A stretch of 64,000 nucleotides of DNA from Okapia johnstoni (GCA_024291935.2 CM044308.1:117764501-117828500); one strand, 5' to 3'. Shown: positions 23,455-35,768, numbered from the stretch's first letter. Program-made: numbers and translations. The notes: a model not told the origin generated them from the sequence alone.

Positions 23455-23899
23455 GGTCACCAAGGCCTCGCCCAGCGCCGAGCTCGTGAACGTCGCTCTC
23501 CCTCTGCCGAGTCCTCTAGCCTGAGAGACAGAGCCCCGAGCACCGTCAGGGACGCGCCGAGCCGCGCGCCCAGCTCCCAGTCGCCAACTTCCGGGAGGCT
23601 CCCGGGAGGGGGCGGGGCTTGCGTCACTACGGGCGTTGCTAGGACGGAGGCGCAAGCGCCCGGAAGGCTGGCGCGTGTGTGTGTGCGCCTGCGCCGAGCG
23701 GCGGGGGGAAGGGGAGGGGTTGGGCCGCGCTGGAGCGCGCAAGGGCACGTGGCTGCCGTTGGCCCAGAGTCGAGACTCGGTTAAGCGCTGCTCGCGTCCT
23801 GTTGCGCAAAGTATGCCTCGATATTTGTCCAAGATTTGCTTGGGAATAAAGTGTAGTATAGCCATGACCTGCGGTGACTGATTTAGAAAAGAGGAAGAG

Positions 23900-26800
23900 T
23901 AAAGGGTAAGCGTCTCCTGCCTCACGTGTACTTCACAGCCAGTACAGACTGGGATCAAAAGCAGGTTTGGCATTTCACAATTTGGAGGAGTCTGGGGCCC
24001 TGCACACGCCTCTGACCCAGCGGTAGTCCTGATTTGGAAATCCTACCCAAGGGATGGTCATGTGTAAACGTACGGTGGACTGCTGGCATCTTTGTTAATA
24101 GGAATAATTATTACAGAAAGTGTTATGGCTGTGCATAAATAAAGATCGATCCAATAACTTTTCCAAGTAGCCTTGTCTGTGCAGGGAAAAGGAGGCAGAG
24201 TGAGGATTACTCTACTGCATACCCATCAGTATTGATAACTTTGCTGTTCAAAGATGAGGGCATATACTTGAAACTGGTGCACAAATGGGGAAAAACTCAG
24301 GTCTACAGTTAGAAGGGCAGAGATGGACTCAAAATATAAAGACCCAATAGGATCAATTTAACTGCACCCAGGTACATAGAAAAATACAGTCCCTTTATAT
24401 GCACTTTCTTTCATCATGCATTCCCTGACTGCCCGATATGTGGCAGGCACTGCTAAATGAGATACAAAGATGAGTAAGTTAGATTCTCCCTTGGTGGTGA
24501 TCAGCAGAGGAGGGCAAACAAACATGTAAACAGAAGCTGCAAAAAAGGATCATCAGGGAAGAACAAAGTGGTCTCTCCTTACAGTGTCTGAGGTCACCTG
24601 TAAAGACGTCGAAGCTCCTAAACAGAAACTGCTTCAAACGGATCCAGAAAACAGGGTTAGGGGTGGCCTCTTGCCCTTCCTGGAAGCAGCCCAGGCCATT
24701 TGGATTCCACAGCTGAGCAGCTTAGGGAGCCCCCAATTCTCCTGTGTCTCCCATGTAACCCAAGGGAAGTGTGGGTCCCTGGCTGCCCTGGTCTTCATAC
24801 GCCACCAGTATCAAGACCAACAAAAGGCCGCTTGTCCCATGTCCGCTGCTTCCTAGGTGGCTGTGGTGGGGAAGGACAGCCCTCAGGGTAGACATTCACA
24901 GACTGGAAGGGAATGAACTCCAGGCTAGGATGGGAGCACCCTAGGCAAGGCACTGAGGCAAGGATAACTGCCTTTTATCACCTACAATAGAATTCAGTCT
25001 GGAAAACAGCTTTAAAACAAAAGCACAAATAACGTATCCCCTTTAATTGCCGTCGGGCGCCTGCATCTGGGGCCTCCAGAGCGAGAACATACTCAGCGGA
25101 CTGGGCCAGCCATCGCCCTGGGCTTTGAAGGACAAAAATGTTTCCCTCACCCCACATTTGGGAAACTATCTCCCCCAGTCCTCTTCCCTTCCTATTTGGG
25201 ACACTGATAAAGCTCAGAAACCTGGTCTTGGGGTAAAAAAAAAAAAAAAAAAAAGTGAGGGAGAGGAAGGGGGGAGGGAGCAGGTGAACCAAGGCAGCGA
25301 CCACCTCTAAGCTGTCATGCAAACAGGACACTGCTGGATAATTCTGGGCAGAAAATGTCTGCTCCCCCACTCTGGTTTCTGGCCAGGTGCCCACTGACTT
25401 GGGAAGCCTTTTGAGGAAGAAATTGAGACTACCCTACTCCCATTACACATATCTCAGGACCCCCAGAATTCTTCCCCTGCCTTCCTACCCCATCCTGAAG
25501 ATAGGGAGGGGACTCCAGGAATGGAGGAAAGAAGAAAAAGTCCTAGGATTTGAGATGCAGCTGAGAGATGGAGATGCACAAGGCAGCAACCTTCTAAAAA
25601 TCCCCTCTCTGCGGGGTCCTTTTGACTTGATTCTGGTTTCCTGAGAAGGGAGGAGGGGGTTCCTGATGGGAGTGGGAGTGGAGATGGAAGATGGACTATG
25701 AGAGGGGCTATATTTTAAGACTCTACTCCTTAGAAGAAATGCAAACCCTGGCTACCCAAGTGATGTGAGCAAAAGAGATGAGGACAGGGAAGAGAATAAA
25801 TGGGAGCATGCTCCTAAAAGAACAGTCCTCTCTGGAGAAGAGGGTCAGAGGGTCTCCCAGTTCACAGTTCCTCTGCCTACTGCCTCAGAGCTGCAAAGTG
25901 GCAGATAGACGTAGGAAGAGCAGATGATAGGCAAGGGTGACATTGGATATCACCCCCTATCCCATTGTCCCAATCAGCTGTCTCTTCCAGGAGCTCAAGA
26001 GTTTAGGGAAACCAGGTGCTTATCCTTCTCTCTTCTCTGATACTCTCCAGGGTCCCGGGCCCCTGCCAGTGCCTGTCCAATATTCCTCCCCTACCTCGTC
26101 TCACCCCAAAGCAGTTTCCACCATTCTGGAAAAGAGAGATGGGGGAGCTTTGCCTCCCTCACCCAGGGCAGCCTGGAACCCTGAGGGCAGGTGGCTAGAG
26201 GTGGCGGCTCTAAGATGGCTGCGGGGAGAAACCAGGCTGCCAAGCCAGGAAGGAGAAGAGACTGAGCTCTCAGGGCGGAAGGGGACCGCTGGCGCTCCCC
26301 TTCTGCCCTTCAGGCATCTCCTGGGAGCTCCTAACTCGCTGGGGATGGTGCTGGGTTCCTCTGCACCTCAGAGCCAGAGGTGGTAGCACAGCTCTGATGG
26401 GCATGAGAACAATCCTTGACATTCCTAGACCTCTCCCTCTCGGGCAGCTCCAAATTTTACTGCTAAACTTTGCCACCTGTCCAGGGCCTCCTTAGGGTTC
26501 TGGATACAGCGCCCAGTAGGAAAGACTAAGCTGCTGCTGGGATCCGTGGAGTCATAGAAGAATTGCCGTCCACACAGAGCACCAACTCGAAAATGCTTCT
26601 TATCAAGTACCGGATTCCACAATGAAACTGCTAAATAATTCAGCAGGCTTGATAGGAAAATGCAGCTTCCCAATGAGCATACGTTCAGTTAAATGAATGT
26701 CTTTAAAGGAGGCTGGCTATAATGAATAAGTTGGCTATGATTTAATGTATATAAATGCTAAAAGGGCAAAAACAAGGCAATCCAGTAATTGCATACAAAG

Positions 26801-27925
26801 TAGATAAAGAAATGTGTTGCATGCAGAAGCTAGGGGTTTCAAAAGTCTCCCCAATGTTTCATAAATGTGGATTTCTGAAAGAACACTGTCAGGTTCCACC
26901 CAGATAGCCCTCCTCATTGGATAAGCTGTCGTGGATGCAGTGAAATATGGCTTATTTTAAAGCCTTCTTAGCAAGAAAGATACACTTGGTTGTGTCTTAA
27001 CAAAATATGAAAACACTGGAAATTGCACACCATTTCAAGTAAAAACTTTTTGGTTTTTTTTTTAATAAGGAAATAAAGAATCCAGACTGAAATCTAGGTA
27101 ATAATGGAAAAGAAATTCTGGAACTCTAAGTAGTGTCTGATAGTAAAAAACACACGTATTTCACAGCAGATAAAATATTTAAAATTCCTTCCATGTTTAA
27201 TGAAGGCTTGGAAGAGGTTGAACTACTTTTCAGAACCTATTGGCAACTCTCCGTTGAAATTTGATTTCTGTATTGGTTTTGTTTTTTTTTTTGCTCATCT
27301 TTCAGAGAAAGTAATATGTATCTTGTGCCAAGCAAAACAGTTTTCCTTCTGGGGAACTTCAAATGAAACAAATACTATAAAACAACTGTTTCATATCAGT
27401 TCTGTGAAAGGGATTAAAGTATTTCATTTCTAGCTGTGCTGTACCTTCATTTTATGTTATCTTTCAAACCACCAAATTAGAAAGCAGGATTATCTATGGG
27501 AAATGAAAAAAAAATGGGAAATGAAAAGTACCACCTCTAACCACCTATTTACAGGTAACTGACATTCACAAGCCAAGTTTTGCCTATTTAGAGGGGAAAA
27601 GGAGAGAGTGCATGGGGTCTCATGCTTAATCACAGACTGAGACCACTCATTTTTAGCCATGGATTTGATTTCTATTTCCAATTCTATAAGAACTTATCAA
27701 CAAACATATCTTCAACTGTGTCCATTAAAATTCACAGAATGCAAATCTGTAGCAGGAAGGCACAGAGGAAAGCTTGGCTGGCATTATCGTGGGGGTTCAA
27801 CCACAGTCAAAGTAAAAACAGATCCCCTAGTCCTGACTCTCTTTCTCCTGGTTTCTGAGGGATCATTCCACTCCCCATCACAGGTCAATTCTAGTTGTCA
27901 AAACATAAAATAACACACCGATTAT
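23900..27925. other. AATF-LHX1 intergenic region
   Basis: I see no gene here. There is an A19-type run near 25237-25255, a weak old MIR/L2-like stretch near 24410-24560, and a YY1-like aagatggctgcgg at about 26212. The open stretches are short and show no recognisable protein. Confidence 0.6.
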
Positions 27926-27946
27926 CTAAACATCAGATTTTCTATT

Positions 27947-27971
27947 TTTATTAAAAACTCACAAATTTATT
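27947..27971 (-). terminator. LHX1: LHX1 polyadenylation signals (two AATAAA)
   Basis: Two AATAAA hexamers lie on the minus strand, at 27966-27971 and 27947-27952. A GT-rich downstream element (ggtgtgtt, then tgttttg) lies at about 27892-27920. Cleavage is expected near 27925-27950. Confidence 0.65.
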
Positions 27972-29016
27972 CAACATGTTTTCTTTCATACAGTGAATGG
28001 TCTAATATGCACTGGAGGTCACACAAGCTTAGGTTTATCAGAACAATAAAAGACATATGAGAAATTTAATTTATAAAGAAAAAAAGTAGCAGCTGTTGAC
28101 TGCATATTTGACCATAAAATTTAAATATTCTGGACTTTTATTTTAAAGACACAAAAATAAAACCTGTGTGGGTCTATATAAGTCATATTAACAATTCCAT
28201 GAATGTTCAACAGGACTAAAAATTAGCAAAGATGTTTTTTTTTTAAACCTTGTAACACTTTTTTAACACTTTCTCAGGTTGTGGTGCCAGGCACCTTTAC
28301 AGTATTTGTGCTATAATTATTCTATTTGGCAAGTGTCTGAATATCATGTTTTCTCTTTGCCTTGTGTAAACAACACCTTTTTACATACTAGCACAGTGAG
28401 CTGTGAGCCCTGCAAATCAGAACATCTACAAGAAAAGAAAATGAATAATTTTGGTTGATTGCTCAAAACATTTTGTTTTGAACAAGAGGTTTCAAAACAG
28501 AATATATTAGTAAAACACTGAACTCCTGAATTTAACATTATACGTAAACAGTTGACTGTTCTAAGTTCAATAGTCTTTTTTTTTTTTAATTTTGTGTGTG
28601 TGTGTTAAGGTAGAATACTTCTCTTGTACAGCTGATGTTCAAGTCATTTTACTAAGAGGTCTGGCTGGAGACCATTGTATCGAGTGTGTCTGCGTGTGTC
28701 TGTGTGTGTAGAGCTTTGTGAAGGTAGAAGAGTTGATACTGAGGGCTTTACATTTAGAATTTTGCAATTTTGGCAAAAACAAAAAAACCAAAAATCCCAG
28801 ATAGACAAAAAATATATATATAGTCCCACCTGATGCACAGCAGGTCTGCGTTTCTGAAGCTATAAGAGTTTGTGGTCGCTGTTGCTGAACTCGGAGACAA
28901 CTCGAATAGATGTCTCAGAGCCTGAGATGTCTCGGGGCCGACCCGGAGGGGTCCCTGGCCGCTTCGCCCCGCTCAACGGACTTCGGGCGCAGCCTCCCTC
29001 CCCGCGGCTCCGGGCG

Positions 29017-29053
29017 TCACCCCCCTTGGCTGGGCTTCACCCCCCTTGGCTGG
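29017..29053. repeat. 17-bp tandem duplication, 20-bp period
   Basis: The 17-mer tcaccccccttggctgg occurs at 29017-29033 and again at 29037-29053, inside the GC-rich part of the LHX1 3'UTR. Confidence 0.9.
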
Positions 29054-29435
29054 CCGCCCCCGCGGCTGCCATGGGTGTTTTTCTGCGGCCCACCGGCCCC
29101 AAGCTCACGCCGGAGGCGTCGGTCCAGAGATCTGGATCCAGTGGGAGGTGGGGAGACATCTGGATTCCACGCGGGTGCCCGAGTTCTGCACCTTGCCAGC
29201 CAGCGTTCGGATCCCCGTCCTACCTCCAGGCGGATCCGGATTCTATTTCGCGTCCCCCTTTCCCATCCGGTCTCTCCAGACGGAAAATGGTCCCCAAGGC
29301 TGGAGGCAGGAGGGGCGGGGGGTGACTTGCTTTTCTGTTTTGTGTGTATTTTTTTTTCCTGTTTTTTTCTGTTTTTCTTAAATAGAAGGTTCATTTCTGT
29401 ACAACCGCGAGCTCCGCGGGCCGTGCGCGACTCCG

Positions 29436-29815
29436 CTACCACACGGCCGCCTCGTTCATTTCTGGGGGGTGAGACAGGTGGTTCCCATAGCTCGCCCCGC
29501 CGTTAACCGACAGCGACGAGAAGGGTGGGCTGGGCCCGAAGACCTCGGCCGACATGGAGTGGAGAGGCCCGGGCAGGCTGGGCTCGGGGCTGGGCGAGTC
29601 CCCGGGAGGATGCGCCAGGATGTCGGTGAACCGCTGCGCCTCACTCGACGGGTGGTGGCCGGGCAGCGGGTGTTCCAGGCCACCCAGGGGTGTCCCGGAA
29701 GGCCCGGACGACGGCACGAAGGGCAGGTCCACCGGCGTCTGAGCCTGCGAGGACGGGGGGCCTTGCGGAAAGAAGTCGTAGTTGCCTCCGGGCCCGTAGT
29801 ACTCGCTCTGGTAAT
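29436..29815 (-). CDS. LHX1: LHX1 exon 5 (coding part, stop)
   Basis: 380 nt, completing Asp281 and running to the TAG at 29436-29438. The acceptor is CCGCAG|AT. It encodes [20 protein letters not shown], then a proline/serine-rich transactivation tail ending [11 protein letters not shown]. Confidence 0.97.
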
Positions 29816-32800
29816 CTGCGGTGGCGGTGGGGGAAAGGGGATGTCAGGGCGGGGGCCCCGGGTGGGGCGGGGTGACCGGGCGGGAAGGCGCGCTAGCGGG
29901 GCTGGGGAGGGCAACGCCGGGGGCTCTCCATTCGCCGGGCTCCCCTGCCCGGCTGGGCGCACGGAGGCCCGAGTGCAAACGCAAGAGCTGCTCCCTCTCT
30001 GCCCACCGGCCTCATTCAGGACCGGGAATTCGATCCGGTCTCACTGCCTCCCCCCTCATTTCCTCCCCAGCCTCCACCCCTCTCTCCCGCCCTCTCCGCT
30101 TCTCCTGCAGAAAGCAAGGAGCGCCTCCGCGCTGCTGCCCGCTTCCAACGAAACGAAACCCGGCCTGCCCGCGCCCTGCCCCCGGGCCGCGCACCCACCT
30201 CCGTAGAAGGAGAAGGGCCCGTTGGGAAGGAGCTCGCCCGGCTCCAGGCGGTCCACGAGCGGCCGCATCCGGCGCGGACTGCGGAAGAATGCGTGGCGCC
30301 GGGCGCCCAGAGCGCTCAGCTGCTTCATCCTCCGTTCCTTGGAGCGTCGGTTCTGGAACCAGACCTGAAGCACACACGCCATGGGGTGAGGCCCCGGAGA
30401 CCCTACCTCCGACTTTTCGGGTGTGCGGCCGCACCTGGCCCCTCACCCTTCCACCTCCCAGCTCGCGGATTTCCAGCTGTGTGTGTTTTGTGTCTTGTAT
30501 ATGGGGTGGGGGGGTGTCTTCGAGTAGAACCGCGCGGGGTGGCCCTTGAGCCAAGGGTGGACAGGATTCCCAGCAGGGGTACCTGGGCAAGCCGCCCTGC
30601 CAACAGGAGACAGTTGGAGTTGTTTCTAACAATCGCAGCGAAACACTTGCAGCTTGTACGCGCGGAGGCGCTTAACCTCCCCAAAGAGTGTCAGACACAC
30701 GGCTTCCTTTTCACGGACCCTGGCAGCACCCCCACCCCACCCCGTGTGATAGTGACAGAGATCCAAACAGCCTCCTGTTGACACTCAGTCTCCCGAAGAT
30801 AGTGACACCAAAACCGACAGTCTCCTTTCCGCACCCACGCACGATCTCCCAGTGCCAAAAGTACTCATCCACAGCCTCTCACTGCTAGTGACACGGCCAG
30901 GCAACCTCCCCTTCACCTGCGCACAAGACCGCACAGCCTCTCCGAAGCAGAGCGTCTGCGCGGAGGGCAGCCTGCATGGTGCGCCTACTGCACACAACCT
31001 CCCAGGCACATCCCCCCATACCCTCGCAGAGCCGCCAGGCACCGGACACCTAACCTTGGGCTCGGGACTCGGGCCGAACCACACGCTGGTTCAAAACCTC
31101 ACAGCGCGCACCGGCGCAGCTGCCTGGATGGCCGCCTCCGGTCCCCAGGCGACTCATGAAGGACCGCGGCAGAGCTGACTCCCGCCCCGACCACCTTCCC
31201 TTCAAACCTGGACAGCCCACCTCTCTTTGGAGGGGAAGTCTGCTGGTGGGGACGGGGGAGGGGGCGGGTGGTTGTTTAACTGGAGCCAGAGACCCACAAA
31301 GTTGGGGGCGGGGACACAGAGGGAGACCACGGATTAATTCCGGGATGTACAGCGACCGCTCAGCTCCTCCCGGATTGGGGTGGTAGGTGAGAAAAATAGG
31401 TCGGTACTCTCATCGCCGCGTCCCGACGGTGTCCCCTCCTCCCGCCTCATGCCCCCCCCCCGTCTCTCCCCCATCGTTACTTCAAAGTCGGAGCCGGGTA
31501 GGGGTGTGTCTGGGCCTCTCCCCTCCCCTCTGCCAGCCTCCAGGGACTCTCTCTGCTCCTCAAAACTGCTCCCCACCCCCCACCCCCAGGCTCAACCTGC
31601 AGGTTGCACCTCGAGGGAACTAAGTGGTATGCTCAGGCCCTGACCTGGATGACACGCATGTTGAGGCCGGTCTCCTGAGCCAGCTGCTCGCGGATGTGGC
31701 GCGTGGGCTTGGGTGTGGCAGCGAAGGCGGCCTTCAGCGTCTCCAGCTGCTTGGCCTTGATGGTGGTGCGAGGCCCTCTCCGCTTGGCCCCCAGGTTCTG
31801 GTCGTCGTTCTCATTGCTGCCCCCTTCTTTGTCCGACACGTTGGCGCTCTCCGAGTCCTTGGCGTCGTCCTGCGACGGGTCTTGGGAGTCCGGAGACAAA
31901 CTGGGGTCACTGCCCGTGGTGGCTGGGGAGAGGGAAGGGACAGGTGAGCAGCAGCCAGTGGCGGGCTTTCCTCCCCCAAGACCCACCCGCCCGGAAGGAG
32001 CTGGGCATCAGGACCTCACCGGAGTGGAGGCTGTTCTCTTTGGCAACACTGCTGTTGCTTAGGTAATCCTCTTTGCAGACAAACTTGTTCTCATCGATGA
32101 TGTAGAGCTCCTCGCCGGTGGATAGCTGCTTGTTACACATCATGCAGGTGAAGCAGTTCAGGTGAAACACTTTGCTCCGGGCTCTTCGCACCAGGTCGCT
32201 AGGGGAGATGCCCTGCGCGCAGCCTGCACACTTGGTACCAAAACACCTGCGTGGGGGGTGGGCGCAGGTGGAAGAGGGCCGAGGGAAGCCAGAGACCAGG
32301 AGAAAGGCGGTAGAGGCAGTAGAGGAATAAGAATAGTGGGAGGATGGAGGGAAGGAGAAAGAGAGAGAGAAAGACAGCCAAAAAGGAAGAGAGGAAGAAT
32401 GCGGATTAAGCAGACCAGAACACAGGAGGAGAGAGCGCCGGCACCAGTGAAAAGTCAGGGAGGAGATACAAATGGTTACAATAAGAGAGCAAGGAGCTTA
32501 AGCCACCGCCACCCCTAGCCTCCTGCCCCGTGTTGTCCCAGAGGGAAAAAGCGCTGAGGGAGGGAGGCAGGCACCCATTTTCCGATTAGATTCAGAAAAC
32601 CAAATTAGATCTCCATCCTGACGCGTCCCAAGCGCAGCCGCTTTCTATGCATTGCCTCTTTCGTCGAAAAAGAACCCACGTACAGGCTGGGGGTTGGCAA
32701 GGTCCAGTCCCACCGCGGGTAAACAAACAGCCGCGGAGAGCCTGGCCGGCCACAGCTCGGGCGCTGCCGCGTTCCAGCCCAAAGCCCGGCTGGTCGGCGC

Positions 32801-34319
32801 AAGCTAGACCGCGTCGGGGCTCTCGGTGCTGGGGGATGCGCTTCGCGGGAGCCAGGCTTCTGGGACCCACTGTCAGCCTGCCATGTTCGCCGTTGTCCCG
32901 CTCGGCTCTCGCCAGTAGCCAGAGACCCGGCACCGCGGGCCGAGGCCCAGAGGCCCAGCCTGCGCTTCCTCTCGGCAATACCAGCGGACTGCGCTTTGCT
33001 CCGTGGTCCGCCGCCACCAGGGCCGCGCATCCCGGGGATGCACTGGGTACAGCGCGTCCCGGGGCCTCTGGGCAAAGCCACGTGGGTGGCTTCGAACCCC
33101 TACTCTGTCCCCCAGTTTGACCTGTCACTACAAACTCAGAGAAAAGCAGAGACTAAGTCAGCCAAGGAAACTGGGAGATTTCAGACCCGCATAAGGGAAT
33201 ATCAATTCGAATTTGCTCCAGTTCTGTTGATTTGTGTGTCGTGTGTATTTGCTGGCAGGATGGTGAGTTAAAATGCTAAACGGAGGAGGGTTGTCGGGAG
33301 GCTTCTCTGGCTCCAACGAGCCAGGTCTCCGTTTTCCCCCAGGTTTCCACAAGGAGGAGGCGGGCAGTGGCGGCCAGAGCCTAGAGGAGCTCCGAGCGGA
33401 GCCTGCGCCTCACTGCCGAGGTCGGCGTTGCCGTGGAGGCCGAACCTGCTGGCCACGCGGGCAGCCGGGGATGATCGTCTTGCAGGCTGCAGCCTCTGGC
33501 ACTTCACAGGCTACCAGTGCAAGTAGTGCAGCCAGGTCGGCCCACCGGGTGTCAGGAAGACCCTGGGCCATGCAAGATAGGCCCCGAGCCCGAGCTCTTC
33601 CCAGCCGCTGCCACCGCAGGCGACTGGAAGCGCCATGCCAAAGGCTCGGCGGTTCCCGCCAAGACTTCTCGGGGACGGGAAACGCAGTGGGACGCAGCTT
33701 AGTCTGGGCTTCTAAGCTCAATCTGGAGGACGAGTCAACCGGGTAGGCAGGGAGAATGCAGTTGCTGGACAGATCTGCCAGGGGAAAGGTAGGAGCCGGG
33801 GCTACATCTGAGGCTGAGCTACCTCCTTCCAAGCCAGGAGGGGCTTCTCGCTCCGAGGCGAGTTCAGACTCTTTCTTCCCAGGCACGTGCAGCCAAGCCC
33901 GTACCCACAATTTCCAGGGCGAAAGCAGGCCTCCTCCCCGGCGCCCAGCGCGCGCCAGCTGGCCAAGAGACAGGAGCCCTCACCCCCGCACCCACCCACC
34001 CCCACGCCCCCAGGGACTTGGCTGCCCCTCTCCAAAGGCAGCTCCTAACGCGGGTCGCTGCGGCCACGCTGACCTCTGATCCGAAGCCGGCTGGAAGGGC
34101 CCGCGGGGAAGGAGCGGCCCAGGCGGCGCGCGAGGGAAGAAGTACTCACCGGAAGAAGTCGTTTTTGCAGTAGAGCTTGCCTTCCCGGGAGAAGCACTTC
34201 TCGGTCAGGTTGCATTTACATTCACAGCACTGGACGCACTTGACGTGCCAAGCCCTGTCCAGCACATTCAAGAGGAAGCGGTCCAGGATGGGCCTTTTGC
34301 AGCCGGCACAGTGCACCAT
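29436..34319 (-). CDS. LHX1: LHX1 (LIM homeobox 1, LIM1), complete five-exon coding sequence
   Basis: The exons join to 1221 nt, that is 406 codons and TAG, the length I recall for human LHX1. LIM1 has C4-x2-C7, H25-x2-C28, C31-x2-C34 and C51-x2-D54. LIM2 has C63-x2-C66, H85-x2-C88, C91-x2-C94 and C114-x2-D117. An acidic/serine linker at 137-175 follows. The homeodomain at 180-239 runs from [14 protein letters not shown] to [15 protein letters not shown], with helix 3 intact. The C-terminus is proline/serine-rich and ends NEAAVW. Family knowledge: this nuclear factor binds LDB1 through its LIM domains and TAAT-type DNA through its homeodomain. It acts in the head organiser, kidney and genital duct, Purkinje and motor neurons. 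No stop, frameshift or lost zinc ligand is seen. One substitution against remembered human sequence is Leu for Ile in GELLPNG. The identity is secure. Confidence 0.98.
30199..30364 (-). CDS. LHX1: LHX1 exon 4
   Basis: 166 nt, codons 226-280 plus one base. The acceptor is CTTCAG|GTC and the donor GGAG|GTGGGT. It starts exactly at VWFQNRR, so the intron interrupts the homeodomain just before the conserved WFQN. Confidence 0.97.
30365..31644 (-). other. LHX1: LHX1 intron 3
   Basis: 1.28 kb of C-rich sequence on the plus strand with many CpG. There are no repeats or exons that I recognise. Introns 2 (31923-32019) and 4 (29816-30198) are short and featureless. Confidence 0.8.
31645..31922 (-). 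CDS. LHX1: LHX1 exon 3
   Basis: 278 nt, completing codon 133 and running to codon 225. The acceptor is CCCCAG|CC and the donor ATCCAG|GTCAGG. It encodes the acidic linker and homeodomain helices 1 and 2 up to MRVIQ. Confidence 0.97.
32020..32246 (-). CDS. LHX1: LHX1 exon 2
   Basis: 227 nt, codons 57-132 plus one base. The acceptor is ACGCAG|G and the donor TCCG|GTGAGG. It encodes the whole second LIM domain ([19 protein letters not shown] to VCKEDY) and [12 protein letters not shown]. Confidence 0.97.
32247..34149 (-). other. LHX1: LHX1 intron 1
   Basis: 1.9 kb, GC-rich, with no transposon recognised. It contains a purine-rich stretch near 32330-32400. It might hold regulatory DNA, but no specific site can be claimed. 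Confidence 0.8.
34150..34319 (-). CDS. LHX1: LHX1 exon 1 (coding part)
   Basis: Codons 1-56 plus two bases. ATG is the complement of 34317-34319 ([15 protein letters not shown]), and the donor is CCG|GTGAGT. The exon holds the whole first LIM domain. Confidence 0.97.
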
Positions 34320-35760
34320 GGTCTTTGGTTTGGTCGGGTGACACCCGGAGAGAGGATCGCAAGGTAGAGCGGAGGGGATGACTCACGAAGACGACCGGCA
34401 GGAACTCCCCAGCCCCTCCACAAAAGGGGAGACACACTTGGCGGGGCAAACCGAAACCCGCACCGGAAAATCAAAGACAGGGAGGAAGGCTGATGGGGGC
34501 GTGGGGGTGGGGGGCGCCGCCTCGGAGAAGTGTGCAGCCGGGCAGTCCTGGGGCCTCCGGGACACAGCAGCGCCGCCGCAGCTCGCGGGGCGAGGAAAAG
34601 AGTCTCAGGCGGGCGAGCTAAGCGACTCTTCAAGCCCAGAGCCCGCGGAGGAGTGAAGGTCACCGAGAATGGCGACGGGAACGGAAATAAATAAACACAC
34701 CGGAGTCGGAGAAGGACGACGCGGCTGGCCGGGGTTGCGGGGAAAGCGCCGCTGAGTTCTCTCGGGCTTGAGGTAGAGCTGTCAGAAGGCAAAGTGCATC
34801 TGCTCTTCTCGGGGTAGGAGGGCGGGGGTGTGTGTGTGTGTGTGCCGGGTTGCCCGCCACCGGAATTTCCCCTCCTCTTTCGATAAAGAAAAGAACCAAG
34901 CGAATAGAGAAGCTTTGGATCCTAAACTGCCGGCATCGCTCAGCGGGTCGGGACGCGCTGGGCGCCCGCGGTGGGCCTGGGGGAGGAGGGAGTAGGGGCT
35001 GGCCGAGGCGGGGGAGGGAGGGAGGAGAGGAGGACCGGAGGAAGATCTCGTTGTCGATTGTTGTCGTTGCTTAGGTTTCCCCCCTTTTGGAGAAGAGTTC
35101 TCTTGTCAACCGAGAGCTGAGAGGGACAACTCCGCGCGGACGCAGCCAGGTGCGCGCGCGCGCTCCCCACCGCCCCAGCCCCGTCACCTCGGCCGGTGGC
35201 CTGCCGGGCGGCCTCCGTCTCCGCGGGACGGCCCTTCCCGCGCCTGGACTCCTTCGGAGAGGGGGTGCCGTCCGGCTCCTCACCGCGCCTGGCCGTGCAT
35301 CGTGGCTCCAGTCGCAACTCGCGGCCGCCTGGGCGCGCAGCCCCACATCGCTGGGCCCACGCTCCGGCTGCCTCCGTGCAAACCCCACAGTCTCTGGACT
35401 TTCTTTTCCTTTCCCCCTCTGTTTTTCGTTGGGGTAGCAAATCTGTGTTTCCTTTCTAGCCTCTTTCCTTCCTTCCTTTTTTTTTTTCCTTTGCAGCGGG
35501 AGGAGTCGGGGGGAGGGGGAGTAGCTTGAAGAGCTTTAAAAAAAAAAAAAAAAGTCCTGGTGTAGCGGCTACAGTTGTGTGCGGCTGGAACAGCTCGGCC
35601 TGGGCCGCCGCTGTCTCCTGCTGTCCCTGGACAGGCGTCCCTCTGTCCCTGGTCTCCTGGCCCAGTCCGCCGCCCCGGCGCGTCTCTCCCTGGCTCTGGC
35701 GGCTCGGTCACTGCTCCCGGCTGTTGGCTGGGCTCTGGAAGCCCCCTTGCCTTAATGCAG
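34320..35760 (-). promoter_or_regulatory. LHX1: LHX1 5'UTR and promoter CpG island
   Basis: 1.4 kb of CpG-dense DNA upstream of the LHX1 ATG. I see no TATA box at a convincing position and cannot fix the start site. A (GT)n run lies at about 34829-34844 and an A16-type run at about 35537-35553. A long GC-rich 5'UTR is likely for this gene. Confidence 0.6.
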
Positions 35761-35768
35761 CGCCCGCC

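Larger units (their letters stand above)
23100..23800 (-). promoter_or_regulatory. AATF promoter CpG island
   Basis: A dense CpG block covers exon 1. Visible motifs include an ETS-type ACTTCCGG at about 23586, a GC box (gggggcggggc) and a CRE half-site (gcgtcac) just beyond it, and an E-box cacgtg near 23335. There is no TATA box near the expected start, as is usual for a housekeeping gene. The exact start site is not determinable; the 5'UTR is likely short (about 100 nt). Confidence 0.8.
27930..29435 (-). other. LHX1: LHX1 3'UTR (inferred)
   Basis: This follows the LHX1 stop. The first 500 nt are GC-rich. The rest is AT-rich with T and A runs and several further AATAAA-like hexamers (for example 28138-28143). 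About 1.5 kb fits the paired poly(A) signals at the far end. The extent is an inference. Confidence 0.6.

Noticed and set aside
23338..23784. A 148-codon plus-strand open frame at the AATF promoter
   Set aside because: It is antisense to AATF exon 1 within a CpG island and Arg-rich by composition. A divergent transcript is possible, but this protein is not supported.
28910..29506. A 198-codon plus-strand open frame over the LHX1 3'UTR
   Set aside because: It lies in GC-rich UTR DNA, and the translation is Pro/Arg-rich and then poly-Phe from a T run. Not a gene.
29469..30206. A 245-codon plus-strand open frame over LHX1 exons 4-5
   Set aside because: It is the antisense shadow of the LHX1 coding exons and intron 4, and has no protein features.
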